A stretch of 17,421 nucleotides of DNA from Aquificota bacterium (GTDB taxonomy: Bacteria; Thermosulfidibacterota; Thermosulfidibacteria; Thermosulfidibacterales; B14-G1): contig QMPS01000001.1 of the NCBI GenBank assembly GCA_003648675.1, positions 1-17,421 of the forward strand. Direction: 5' to 3'. The notes under the pieces are model-generated. The model did no database searches. It was given only the letters and a program-made list of their open reading frames with translations, and was not told where the DNA came from. This document shows, piece after piece, positions 7,149 to 13,597 of this stretch. Numbering within the stretch: position 1 is the first letter of the stretch; each line of letters opens with the position of its first letter. The translations under genes were made by a program, and so were the position numbers.

Positions 7149-7160
7149 ATTTTTAATTAA
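7149..7160 (+). promoter_or_regulatory. TATA box of the priS-GINS operon
   Basis: The AT-only block ATTTTTAATTAA, with purine-rich AAGGGTA just before it, predicts transcription from about 7180. That is at or next to ATG 7179, so the message may be leaderless. Initiation at ATG 7188 or 7197 is also possible. Confidence 0.5.
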
Positions 7161-7178
7161 GACTGTGGATGTGGGGGT

Positions 7179-8444
7179 ATGATTACTATGGCAGATATGA
7201 GCCCCCGAGAGATGTTTTTGAAGAGGGCATTTCAGAGGTTCTATTCTAAATCCCTTCCCCCACCACCACTCCGCTTTACCTTAAGGGAGTACGCATACTT
7301 CCCCTTTAATTCTAACATGATGATAAGGCACCTCTCCGTGAGGAACCTTGACGACTATAAAACATTGTATTTACAGAAAGTTCCGAGGCATGTTTATTAT
7401 TCATCGGCATTTTACCGGCGGCCTGACCAGCAGCCCATGGAAGAGAAAATAAAAGGGTGGCTTGGCGCTGAACTTATATTTGATCTAGATTCAGACCACA
7501 TACCCGGGGCTGAAAACCTGCCATACCCAGAGCAACTTAAAGAGGTGAAGAGATTTTTTGTAAGACTGATAGATGAATTCATGATCCCAGATTTTGGTAT
7601 AGATGAAAAGTACCTCAAGATTAACTTTTCTGGAGGGAGAGGATACCATCTGCACGTAATCGATCCTGCTCTTTTCACTCTCGACTCGCATCAGAGAAGG
7701 GAGATTGTGGATTATATAACAGGGAAAGGAATAGACCCTGAGGCTCTTCTTCACAGAAAGAGAAGAAGGGTGGGTAGACGGGGTTACGAGAAGGACGTGG
7801 AGGTCTACTATCTACCCTCCAAAGATAGTTGGGGGTGGTCGGGGAAACTGAGGAGGGCTGCAGAGGATTTTATGAAAGAGCTTGGAGAGTCCGATGAGGA
7901 GGACGCTGTGGAAGAAATTTATGAATTAGCTAAAAGCGCTGGGATTGGTTGGGGGAGAAGGAGAGCGGAGAGGCTTTATGAGATGCTCTTCCTCACCCCC
8001 GGGGCCTCTATGAGAAGACGAAAGATGCTTGAGGAGGGTGTGCTTGACACCCTTCCTGACCAGTACAGGAAGGGCCTTCTGCACGTTGTGAGGGAATATT
8101 CTGCGGTTCACTTGGGGGGAGAAACCGACGAGCCGGTCACCACGGACACAAAAAGAATAATCAGGGTTCCGGGGTCCCTGCACGGTAAGAGCACACTTCT
8201 GGCGAAACCCCTCACTTTGGAAGAGCTTGAGCCCTTTGATCCACTCTCCGATGCTGTAGTTCTTCCCGAGTCCCCGGAGGTTGTGGTGAGGGCTGTCAGA
8301 AGGGGCACCGTAGCGCTGAAAGACGTGAAGGTGAGTTTTGAAGAGGGAGAGGAGGTGCCCCTGCCCTTCTACGCCGCCGCATTTTTACTCGGCACCGGTA
8401 TGGCGGTTTTGGAGAGAGAGGAGGAGGTGCATAAAAAAATATAA
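7179..8444 (+). CDS. priS: DNA primase small (catalytic) subunit PriS
   Basis: PriS is the catalytic subunit of the archaeal/eukaryotic-type primase. With PriL it makes RNA/DNA primers for replication. The metal-binding D-x-D is in LIFDLDSDH (D102, D104), the nucleotide-binding loop is SGGRGYHLH (151-159), and the third acidic residue with the R-x-P-G-S-L-H signature is DTKRIIRVPGSLHGK (323-337). The 421 residues slightly exceed the usual 340-400. The protein has no cysteine at all. The zinc knuckle found in many PriS proteins between the catalytic Asp pair and the SGGRG loop is replaced by a short segment (about 107-140). The start is ATG 7179, with ATG 7188 and 7197 as alternatives. The GINS gene follows in the same direction, and this neighbourhood is common in euryarchaea. 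PriL is not in the window. Confidence 0.95.
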   Translation: MITMADMSPREMFLKRAFQRFYSKSLPPPPLRFTLREYAYFPFNSNMMIRHLSVRNLDDYKTLYLQKVPRHVYYSSAFYRRPDQQPMEEKIKGWLGAELIFDLDSDHIPGAENLPYPEQLKEVKRFFVRLIDEFMIPDFGIDEKYLKINFSGGRGYHLHVIDPALFTLDSHQRREIVDYITGKGIDPEALLHRKRRRVGRRGYEKDVEVYYLPSKDSWGWSGKLRRAAEDFMKELGESDEEDAVEEIYELAKSAGIGWGRRRAERLYEMLFLTPGASMRRRKMLEEGVLDTLPDQYRKGLLHVVREYSAVHLGGETDEPVTTDTKRIIRVPGSLHGKSTLLAKPLTLEELEPFDPLSDAVVLPESPEVVVRAVRRGTVALKDVKVSFEEGEEVPLPFYAAAFLLGTGMAVLEREEEVHKKI

Positions 8445-8486
8445 TACTGCTTGGTGTTTTCTACCACCTTAGGGGGTGCCGGAAAG

Positions 8487-9449
8487 GTGGCAGATGACGA
8501 TGTTTACAAGGAGATTACCAGGAAGATAGCTGAGGTCTACGAAGCAGAGAAGGGAAGGCCCTCCCTTTACCCCCTTGAAGAGACCTTCTTTCAGGATGTG
8601 AAAAAACTTCTCAATTACCTGTGGGACCGCTACATTGCCTCGCAGGAGAGCGTAAAGGAGAGCTCCAGAGCACCCTTATACCTTGAGGAATACAGGAACT
8701 TTAAAAGAATATTAACTCAGATATATCTAAGGAGAGAGAAGAAGATAGTGCGCCTTGCCATCAGTGCGGCTATGGGGGGGGTGGTGAACACGGAGAACAT
8801 GGTAGCTACCGAGAAAAAACTTTTTGAGAGCCTCCGGGAAGCCCTTAATTGGCACCGGAGGGAGACCCTTGGAGGGTACTTGTCGGGTATGGGGACTACC
8901 CCCTCGGTGGATACAACCGCTGAGGAATATATAGAGGAACCTGTGGTCCCTCCACCGCGTCCCTCCCAAGCGAAGGGACCGGAAGCCCAGGGAGAGGAAG
9001 GAGCCATGGACAGCGCTGCTGAGGAGAAGTTGGAAACTGCCGAGGAGGTGAGCGAACCCGCAGGTGCGAGAGCTGAAATGGAAGCTGTTCAAACCAGTAG
9101 TGAAGGTGGGGTGGTGGAGAGGCCTGCGAAGAAGGATGAGGGAGGTGGGATGACAGCAGTCGAAGTGACCCGTGAGGAGGATGGGAGGTTGAAGGGGGCG
9201 GATATGGGTATTACTGCTGAAAAACACCCCCACCGCAGGGGAGCAGAGCCCTTTGAGAGGGGTCCGAAAAGAGGTGAGCTTTTCGGGACAAAAGAGATAT
9301 TGTTTGTTGAGAAGGAAATCGGCGACATAGCCACTAAAAGGGAGAGGAGCCTGTATCTCAGAAGCAATGATGTTCTATACACTGATAGAGAGATCATGGA
9401 GGCCCTCTCCAAAGGGGGATTCGGAAGACTGGTTACTACCAAAGATTGA
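8487..9449 (+). CDS. GINS subunit (Gins15/Gins51 type)
   Basis: GINS joins Cdc45/GAN and MCM to form the archaeal CMG-like replicative helicase. The helical A domain is at about 5-130, with the typical EEYRNFKRILTQIYLRREKK (68-87) and a final helix ending near 128. The small beta B domain is C-terminal (about 269-317, ILFVEKEIGDIA to GGFGRLV), the order that defines the Gins15/51 class. They are joined by an unusually long linker of about 135 residues rich in Glu, Ala, Gly and Pro. I chose GTG 8487, 42 bases after priS ends, because GGGGGTG lies 8 bases upstream. The frame is open back to TTG 8451, which has no RBS. Many euryarchaea use a single Gins15 as a homotetramer. Whether a Gins23 exists here cannot be seen. 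Confidence 0.85.
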   Translation: MADDDVYKEITRKIAEVYEAEKGRPSLYPLEETFFQDVKKLLNYLWDRYIASQESVKESSRAPLYLEEYRNFKRILTQIYLRREKKIVRLAISAAMGGVVNTENMVATEKKLFESLREALNWHRRETLGGYLSGMGTTPSVDTTAEEYIEEPVVPPPRPSQAKGPEAQGEEGAMDSAAEEKLETAEEVSEPAGARAEMEAVQTSSEGGVVERPAKKDEGGGMTAVEVTREEDGRLKGADMGITAEKHPHRRGAEPFERGPKRGELFGTKEILFVEKEIGDIATKRERSLYLRSNDVLYTDREIMEALSKGGFGRLVTTKD

Positions 9450-9470
9450 AAATCTTCGTTGGGTGGGGAA

Positions 9471-10196
9471 TCATTTACCGAAACGCCTCTGTCTCAGCTG
9501 ATATGACCTTATAGCCCGCAAAAAATCCAGTTTCGTAAGCCCGGGCCAGTAGACGTCAGCGAAGTAAAGCTCCGAGTAGGCGAGCTGCCAGAGGAGAAAG
9601 TTGGATATTCTCTCCTCGCCGGAGGTCCTCAGAATGAGGTCTGGGTCTGGCATGCCCTTGGTGTAGAGATATTGTGTCACGGTCTCTTCATCTATATCCT
9701 CTGGACTTATTTTACCCTCTATACAATCCGTGCAGATCCTCTTGATAGCTGTTATAATCTCTTCCCTGCCACCATAGGCGATTGCGATGTTGAAAAAGTA
9801 CTGGTCATGTCCCTCAGTGAGTTTCTCAATCCTCTCGGCCACCTCCTTCACATCAGGAGGTAGAAGATTCCTCTGCCCCAAAACGCGGACCCTTACCTTA
9901 TATTTGTACACCCTATCCTCTTCAGCCAGTTCCTCAAGTCCTTCTTTTATCAGAGCTAGGATGGCCTTGACCTCCTCCGGGCGGCGGCGGAAGTTTTCCA
10001 TGGAGAAGGCGTAGACAGTCAGTACCCTGATTCCCAGCTCTTGGCACCAGGAGAGCACTTCCTCGAGTTTCTCCTTCCCTCTTTTATACCCTTCTACGGG
10101 GTCAAGACCGAGCTGCTGAGCAAACCTCCGGTTTCCATCCATAATTATAGCTACATGTCTTGGGACATGGTTCGAGGAGAGTATCAGTTTTTTCAA
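9471..10196 (-). CDS. uppS: cis-prenyltransferase (polyprenyl diphosphate synthase)
   Basis: This enzyme adds cis-isoprene units from isopentenyl diphosphate to an allylic diphosphate, giving the long polyprenyl carrier used in archaea as dolichol-type lipid for N-glycosylation. The motifs are HVAIIMDGNRRFA (14-26, catalytic Asp20), VYAFSMENFRR (61-71), IAYGGREEI (around 138-146) and the C-terminal DLILRTSGEERISNFLLWQL followed by AYSELYF, which binds the homoallylic substrate. At 241 residues from TTG 10196 it fits the family, but the usual N-terminal helix is shortened. The frame stays open upstream and encodes a plausible helix. AUA at 10250-10248 has an ideal AAGGAGG at 10258-10264, and a TATA box at 10294-10303, so the real start may be there. 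TTG 10196 also has GGGAGG nearby. The gene lies between GINS and rfcL on the opposite strand. Confidence 0.94.
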   Translation of the reverse strand: MKKLILSSNHVPRHVAIIMDGNRRFAQQLGLDPVEGYKRGKEKLEEVLSWCQELGIRVLTVYAFSMENFRRRPEEVKAILALIKEGLEELAEEDRVYKYKVRVRVLGQRNLLPPDVKEVAERIEKLTEGHDQYFFNIAIAYGGREEIITAIKRICTDCIEGKISPEDIDEETVTQYLYTKGMPDPDLILRTSGEERISNFLLWQLAYSELYFADVYWPGLTKLDFLRAIRSYQLRQRRFGK

Positions 10197-10257
10197 CCTC
10201 TCCTCCCTAGCCCTTTTAAGCGTCTCCCGAAGGGTCTCCTCTATGGTTATGCGCTCG

Positions 10258-10264
10258 CCTCCTT
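10258..10264 (-). promoter_or_regulatory. Strong Shine-Dalgarno upstream of the uppS frame
   Basis: AAGGAGG on the minus strand sits seven bases before AUA 10250-10248 in the uppS frame and about 7-12 bases after the predicted transcription start. There is no ATG, GTG or TTG at the right distance. It suggests either a rare AUA start or a sequencing or strain change of ATG. Confidence 0.5.
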
Positions 10265-10293
10265 GGCTCCTTATGCAGGGTTATCCTGCGCCA

Positions 10294-10303
10294 TATTAAA
10301 TAA
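10294..10303 (-). promoter_or_regulatory. TATA box of uppS
   Basis: TTATTTAATA on the minus strand predicts a start near 10271, giving a leader that contains AAGGAGG. It abuts the candidate rfcL TATA element on the other strand. Confidence 0.5.
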
Positions 10304-10313
10304 CTTTTTTATC
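10304..10313 (+). promoter_or_regulatory. Candidate TATA element of rfcL
   Basis: CTTTTTTATC is a pyrimidine-rich, moderate match that would start transcription near 10335, about 40 bases before ATG 10375. No better AT-rich element occurs between it and the gene. Confidence 0.3.
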
Positions 10314-10374
10314 TTCTTTCCGGTTATTGCCTACTCGACAAGCGCCTGAAGAGCGCTTCAGAGCGGTGCTTTCT

Positions 10375-12021
10375 ATGGAAGGTCTTCCTTGGATGGAGAA
10401 ATACAGGCCCCGCCGCCTTCAGGATGTGGTGGGAAACCCGAAAGCTTTAAGGGAGCTTAGAAAATGGGCAGAGAGTTTTAAAGGGGGCAGGCCCAAGAAG
10501 CCCGGGGTTATTCTATATGGCCCCCCGGGGGTGGGAAAGACCTCCGCCGCGCTGGCGCTGGCGGAAGAGTACGAATGGGTACCTATAGAGTTGAATGCCT
10601 CCGACGCCAGGAACATGGAGGCTATACGGAGGGTTGCCACGAGGGGATCCATGACCGAGACCTTCTCCCAAACGGGGGAGTTCATGAGGAGCTCCGAGGG
10701 AAGAAGGAAGATAATAATCTTAGACGAGGTAGACAACCTCTACGAGGGAGGGGCGAAGGGAGCGGGGGGAGAGGATCTCTCTGACAGGGGAGGGAAAAGA
10801 GCCATACTTGAGCTTCTAAAGCTCAGCCATCACCCGGTAGTCCTCATATGCAACGACCTCTACGGTCTTACGAGGGGGGCCGTTGGAAAGGCCATCGAGG
10901 GTTACTGTGTGAAGATAAAGTTCAATAACATCACCAAGGCAGCGGTGAAGATGGCCTTAAGGAGGATTCTTCAGAGCGAAGGGATTGCTTACGAGGAGGG
11001 GGTGCTCGACGCCCTAGCAGAGAGGGCAGAGGGGGACCTCAGAGCTGCTGTGGTGGACCTTGAGACAGTGGCCCTAGGTCGCAGGGAGCTCACCATGCAA
11101 GAGCTGGAGGCGCTGGGATACAGGGACAAAAAGAAGAATATCTTCCAGGTGCTTGCTAAGATCTTCAGGAGCAATTCCCTTGAACTGGCCCGGGAGGCGG
11201 TGGCGGAATCGGATGAGAGTCCCGATATGCTTCTCGCCTGGATCATTGAGAACATCCCCGTTGAGAGCAGAGGGAGGAGGGAGCTCTATGAGGGATATTA
11301 CTGGGCTAGTATGGCGGATGTGATGCTCGGAAGGGCCCGATGGAAAGGCCACTGGAGGATGTGGGCCTATGCTATGGACTTTATGAGCGGAGGGGTCTCC
11401 ACAGCCCTTAAGGGGGGAGCAGGTGGGTTTGTCCCCTATCGCTTCCCTTCCTGGATACTTAAGATGTCCTCGTCCAAGGATTACAGGGGTCTTATGAAAT
11501 CTGTGGGAAGAAAGATCGGGGGGATAACCCACTCCTCTATCTCCGATGTTACAGAGGCGTGCCTTGGACCCTACAGGATTCTCTTCCGCAGAAGTAGGGA
11601 TTTTGCTGTTTATGTCGCTGCTCAGGCCTCCCTGACTGCAGAGGAGGTCTCTTTCATATCCGGTGGGGAGATACCGCTTTCAGAGGCGAGAGAAATCGTG
11701 GAGGAGGCCAGAAAGTTGAGGGAGAGCCGGGCCCGGCCTCACCACATAGGGGGTAGGGCTATAGAGGCCCGGGATGGTGGCCTTGGTATGTGGGGGAAGG
11801 CTGGTTCCTCACGCGAGAAGGGCGGAACATCCAACGAGGAGTCCACTTCCCTCGGGGAGGATGAGAACCTCCCTCAGGAAGAGGGGAATAGGGGGGAAGA
11901 TGAAGCAAAGGGAGGAGCGGCAGAGGGGGCTGAAAAGGAGGTAGACGGGCTGGAAGATAAGGAGGCTGACAAACCTGCGCGTAGGGCTGGCCCGACACTA
12001 CTGGACTTCGCTGAAAAATAA
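10375..12021 (+). CDS. rfcL: Replication factor C large subunit
   Basis: RfcL combines with four RfcS subunits into the clamp loader that opens PCNA on primed DNA using ATP. It begins PWMEKYRPRRLQDVVGN (5-21). Walker A is GPPGVGKT (49-56), Walker B IIILDEVDN (113-121) and sensor 1 VVLICND (155-161), all intact. The AAA+ lid and collar helices follow to about 440. The last 80 residues are a low-complexity acidic tail rich in Gly, Glu and Asp, ending AGPTLLDFAEK. This is where archaeal RfcL carries a PCNA-interacting peptide (Q-x-x-L/I-x-x-F-F/L), but here the Gln and the second aromatic are missing. I chose ATG 10375, with GGTG six bases upstream. TTG 10327 would add 16 residues without an RBS. 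RfcS is not in the window. Confidence 0.95.
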   Translation: MEGLPWMEKYRPRRLQDVVGNPKALRELRKWAESFKGGRPKKPGVILYGPPGVGKTSAALALAEEYEWVPIELNASDARNMEAIRRVATRGSMTETFSQTGEFMRSSEGRRKIIILDEVDNLYEGGAKGAGGEDLSDRGGKRAILELLKLSHHPVVLICNDLYGLTRGAVGKAIEGYCVKIKFNNITKAAVKMALRRILQSEGIAYEEGVLDALAERAEGDLRAAVVDLETVALGRRELTMQELEALGYRDKKKNIFQVLAKIFRSNSLELAREAVAESDESPDMLLAWIIENIPVESRGRRELYEGYYWASMADVMLGRARWKGHWRMWAYAMDFMSGGVSTALKGGAGGFVPYRFPSWILKMSSSKDYRGLMKSVGRKIGGITHSSISDVTEACLGPYRILFRRSRDFAVYVAAQASLTAEEVSFISGGEIPLSEAREIVEEARKLRESRARPHHIGGRAIEARDGGLGMWGKAGSSREKGGTSNEESTSLGEDENLPQEEGNRGEDEAKGGAAEGAEKEVDGLEDKEADKPARRAGPTLLDFAEK

Positions 12022-12082
12022 GGGCCCCGCCGCATATGAGAGCTCGCGCCCCCTCTAGGAGGTCAAAGCTTTGGAAGGGGCG
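12014..12082 (-). terminator. Possible terminator region between convergent rfcL and aspS
   Basis: The convergent gap holds an inverted repeat CGCCCC (12047-12052) with GGGGCG (12077-12082), followed on the minus strand by GGGCCC and then TTATTTTT (inside the last codons of rfcL). A transcript from aspS would thus meet a GC stem and then a U-tract. No T-run was seen for rfcL on the plus strand. Confidence 0.3.
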
Positions 12083-12098
12083 GGTCAGTGCGGGCCGC

Positions 12099-13448
12099 TT
12101 ACGGTACCAATCTCTTCTTGTCTCGGGGAAAGAGAACAGCCTCTCTAACGTTCTTTACTCCGGTGAGCACCATCAGGAACCTCTCGGCCCCCAGTCCCCA
12201 TCCTGCGTGGGGTGGCATCCCGTACTCAAAGGCGTTGAGGTAGAAGGTGAAATTCTCCGGGGTGAGGCCATTCTCTTCCAGTCTCCTTCGGAGCAGGTCG
12301 GGGAGGTGGATTCTCTGACCGCCGGAGGCGAGCTCCTTCTCGGCGTAGTTCAGGTCAAAGGCGTGGGAAACCTCCTCATCCCCCTCCAAGGGCATTATGT
12401 AAAAGGGCTTGAGAGAGGTGGGCCAGTGCGTTATGAAGTAGAGGGACTTGTATCTCTCTGCTATCAACTTCATCCCTTCCAGCGGAATGTCATCTCCCCA
12501 CTCTATTAGTCTCTTCTGGCCGCTTCTTTCGTCCTCAACCTCAAGCCCCTCATTCTGAAGCCTTTCAATGAGCTCCGAGTACTTGACCCTCTTGAAGGGA
12601 GGCTCCGGAACTGTGTGCTCCACATTAAGCGTCTGAAGATCACTGTAGTTCTCCGCAAGCACCTTCCCGTACACCCTCACCACAAGCCTCTCCAGCACTT
12701 CCATGGCGTCGTTCTCGTCTGAAAATGCCATCTCAATATCTATTGAGGTGTACTCATTCAGGTGTCTTAAAGTATCGTGCTCCTCCGCCCTGAAGGCGGG
12801 GCCGATCTCAAAGACCCTATCGAGCCCTGTTGCCATCATGGACTGTTTGAAGAGCTGTGGGCTTTGGTTGAGGTAGGCGACCCTGTCAAAGTACTTCATC
12901 TTGAAAAGGGCGGTACCTCCCTCTGTGGCAGTCGCCACTATCTTGGGGGTGTGGATCTCTATGAAGCCCTCTTCAAGTAAAATATCCCTCATCGCGGAGA
13001 GAACTGTGGAGCGAATCTTGAATATGGCTTGCACCTCGGGCTTCCTCAGGTCGAGAAACCTCCAGTCGAGGCGCGTGTCCATGTTTGCCCTGACCTGTCC
13101 GTCAACGCTTATGGGGAGTGGAGACTTTGCCAGATTGAGCACCCTGATCTCTTTGCACTGGATTTCGAACCCTTGCTGGACCTGTGGGTTCGGTACCACC
13201 ACTCCCTTCACAGCAATGACGCTCTCCCGGGGGAGTTTCTTCAGGAAGTTGTATCTATTCGCCCCAATCTCATTCCTTGACATGACCACCTGCACGGTTC
13301 CGCCTCTATCCCTCAGGATTATGAAAGATATTTTACCCAGAACCATGATGTCCTGGACCCATCCCATGAAAACAAGTTCCTTGTCGTAATCATCTTCTGT
13401 GACCTCGTTCACATATTTGTCCCTTCGCCAATCTCCCAGGCTCTCCAC
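12099..13448 (-). CDS. aspS: Aspartyl-tRNA synthetase, archaeal type
   Basis: This class II synthetase charges tRNA-Asp and, if non-discriminating, also tRNA-Asn. The N-terminal OB fold (about 10-105) reads the anticodon. The catalytic domain has motif 1 ([10 protein letters not shown], 161-170), the aspartate-binding ATEGGTALF, motif 2 ([14 protein letters not shown], 219-232) and motif 3 (GLGAERFL near 418) with the terminal [10 protein letters not shown]. There is no bacterial GAD insertion and the length is 449, so it is the archaeal/eukaryotic type. At the two OB-fold positions that distinguish archaeal discriminating enzymes (Trp and Lys in Thermococcus), it appears to have Gln32 and Gln91, so specificity cannot be assigned. 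The GTG start has AAAGGAGG seven bases upstream (13456-13463). It is divergent from the second surface-protein gene. Confidence 0.96.
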   Translation of the reverse strand: MESLGDWRRDKYVNEVTEDDYDKELVFMGWVQDIMVLGKISFIILRDRGGTVQVVMSRNEIGANRYNFLKKLPRESVIAVKGVVVPNPQVQQGFEIQCKEIRVLNLAKSPLPISVDGQVRANMDTRLDWRFLDLRKPEVQAIFKIRSTVLSAMRDILLEEGFIEIHTPKIVATATEGGTALFKMKYFDRVAYLNQSPQLFKQSMMATGLDRVFEIGPAFRAEEHDTLRHLNEYTSIDIEMAFSDENDAMEVLERLVVRVYGKVLAENYSDLQTLNVEHTVPEPPFKRVKYSELIERLQNEGLEVEDERSGQKRLIEWGDDIPLEGMKLIAERYKSLYFITHWPTSLKPFYIMPLEGDEEVSHAFDLNYAEKELASGGQRIHLPDLLRRRLEENGLTPENFTFYLNAFEYGMPPHAGWGLGAERFLMVLTGVKNVREAVLFPRDKKRLVP

Positions 13449-13504
13449 GCTGCTGCCTCCTTTATCCGTTTAGCTAAATCAATTCGTTCTACAATTGAAA
13501 GGGG

Positions 13505-13520
13505 TATTAATAATTTAATG
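13505..13520. promoter_or_regulatory. Shared AT-rich promoter block, aspS and surface protein
   Basis: TATTAATAATTTAATG is the only long AT-only stretch in the divergent gap. Read leftward it would start aspS near 13485, giving a leader with AAAGGAGG. Read rightward it would start near 13540, about 58 bases before ATG 13598. A second weaker plus-strand element, AAAAGTATTATTAG, begins at 13541. Confidence 0.35.
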
Positions 13521-13597
13521 GCCTAATGGAACAAGGGATGAAAAGTATTATTAGACCTCTTCTTTATTGCTACTACACGTCCACAAGGGGTGTTCGC

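Noticed and set aside
6934..7178. A tRNA or small RNA gene in the divergent gap
   Set aside because: No acceptor stem, T-loop or GC-rich fold. The gap is AT-rich and looks like promoter DNA.
11074..11532. Minus-strand 152-aa frame within rfcL
   Set aside because: Pro/His/Ser-rich antisense shadow with no start signals.
12036..12509. Plus-strand 157-aa frame opposite the end of aspS
   Set aside because: Antisense to conserved motif 3 of AspRS. No recognisable domain.
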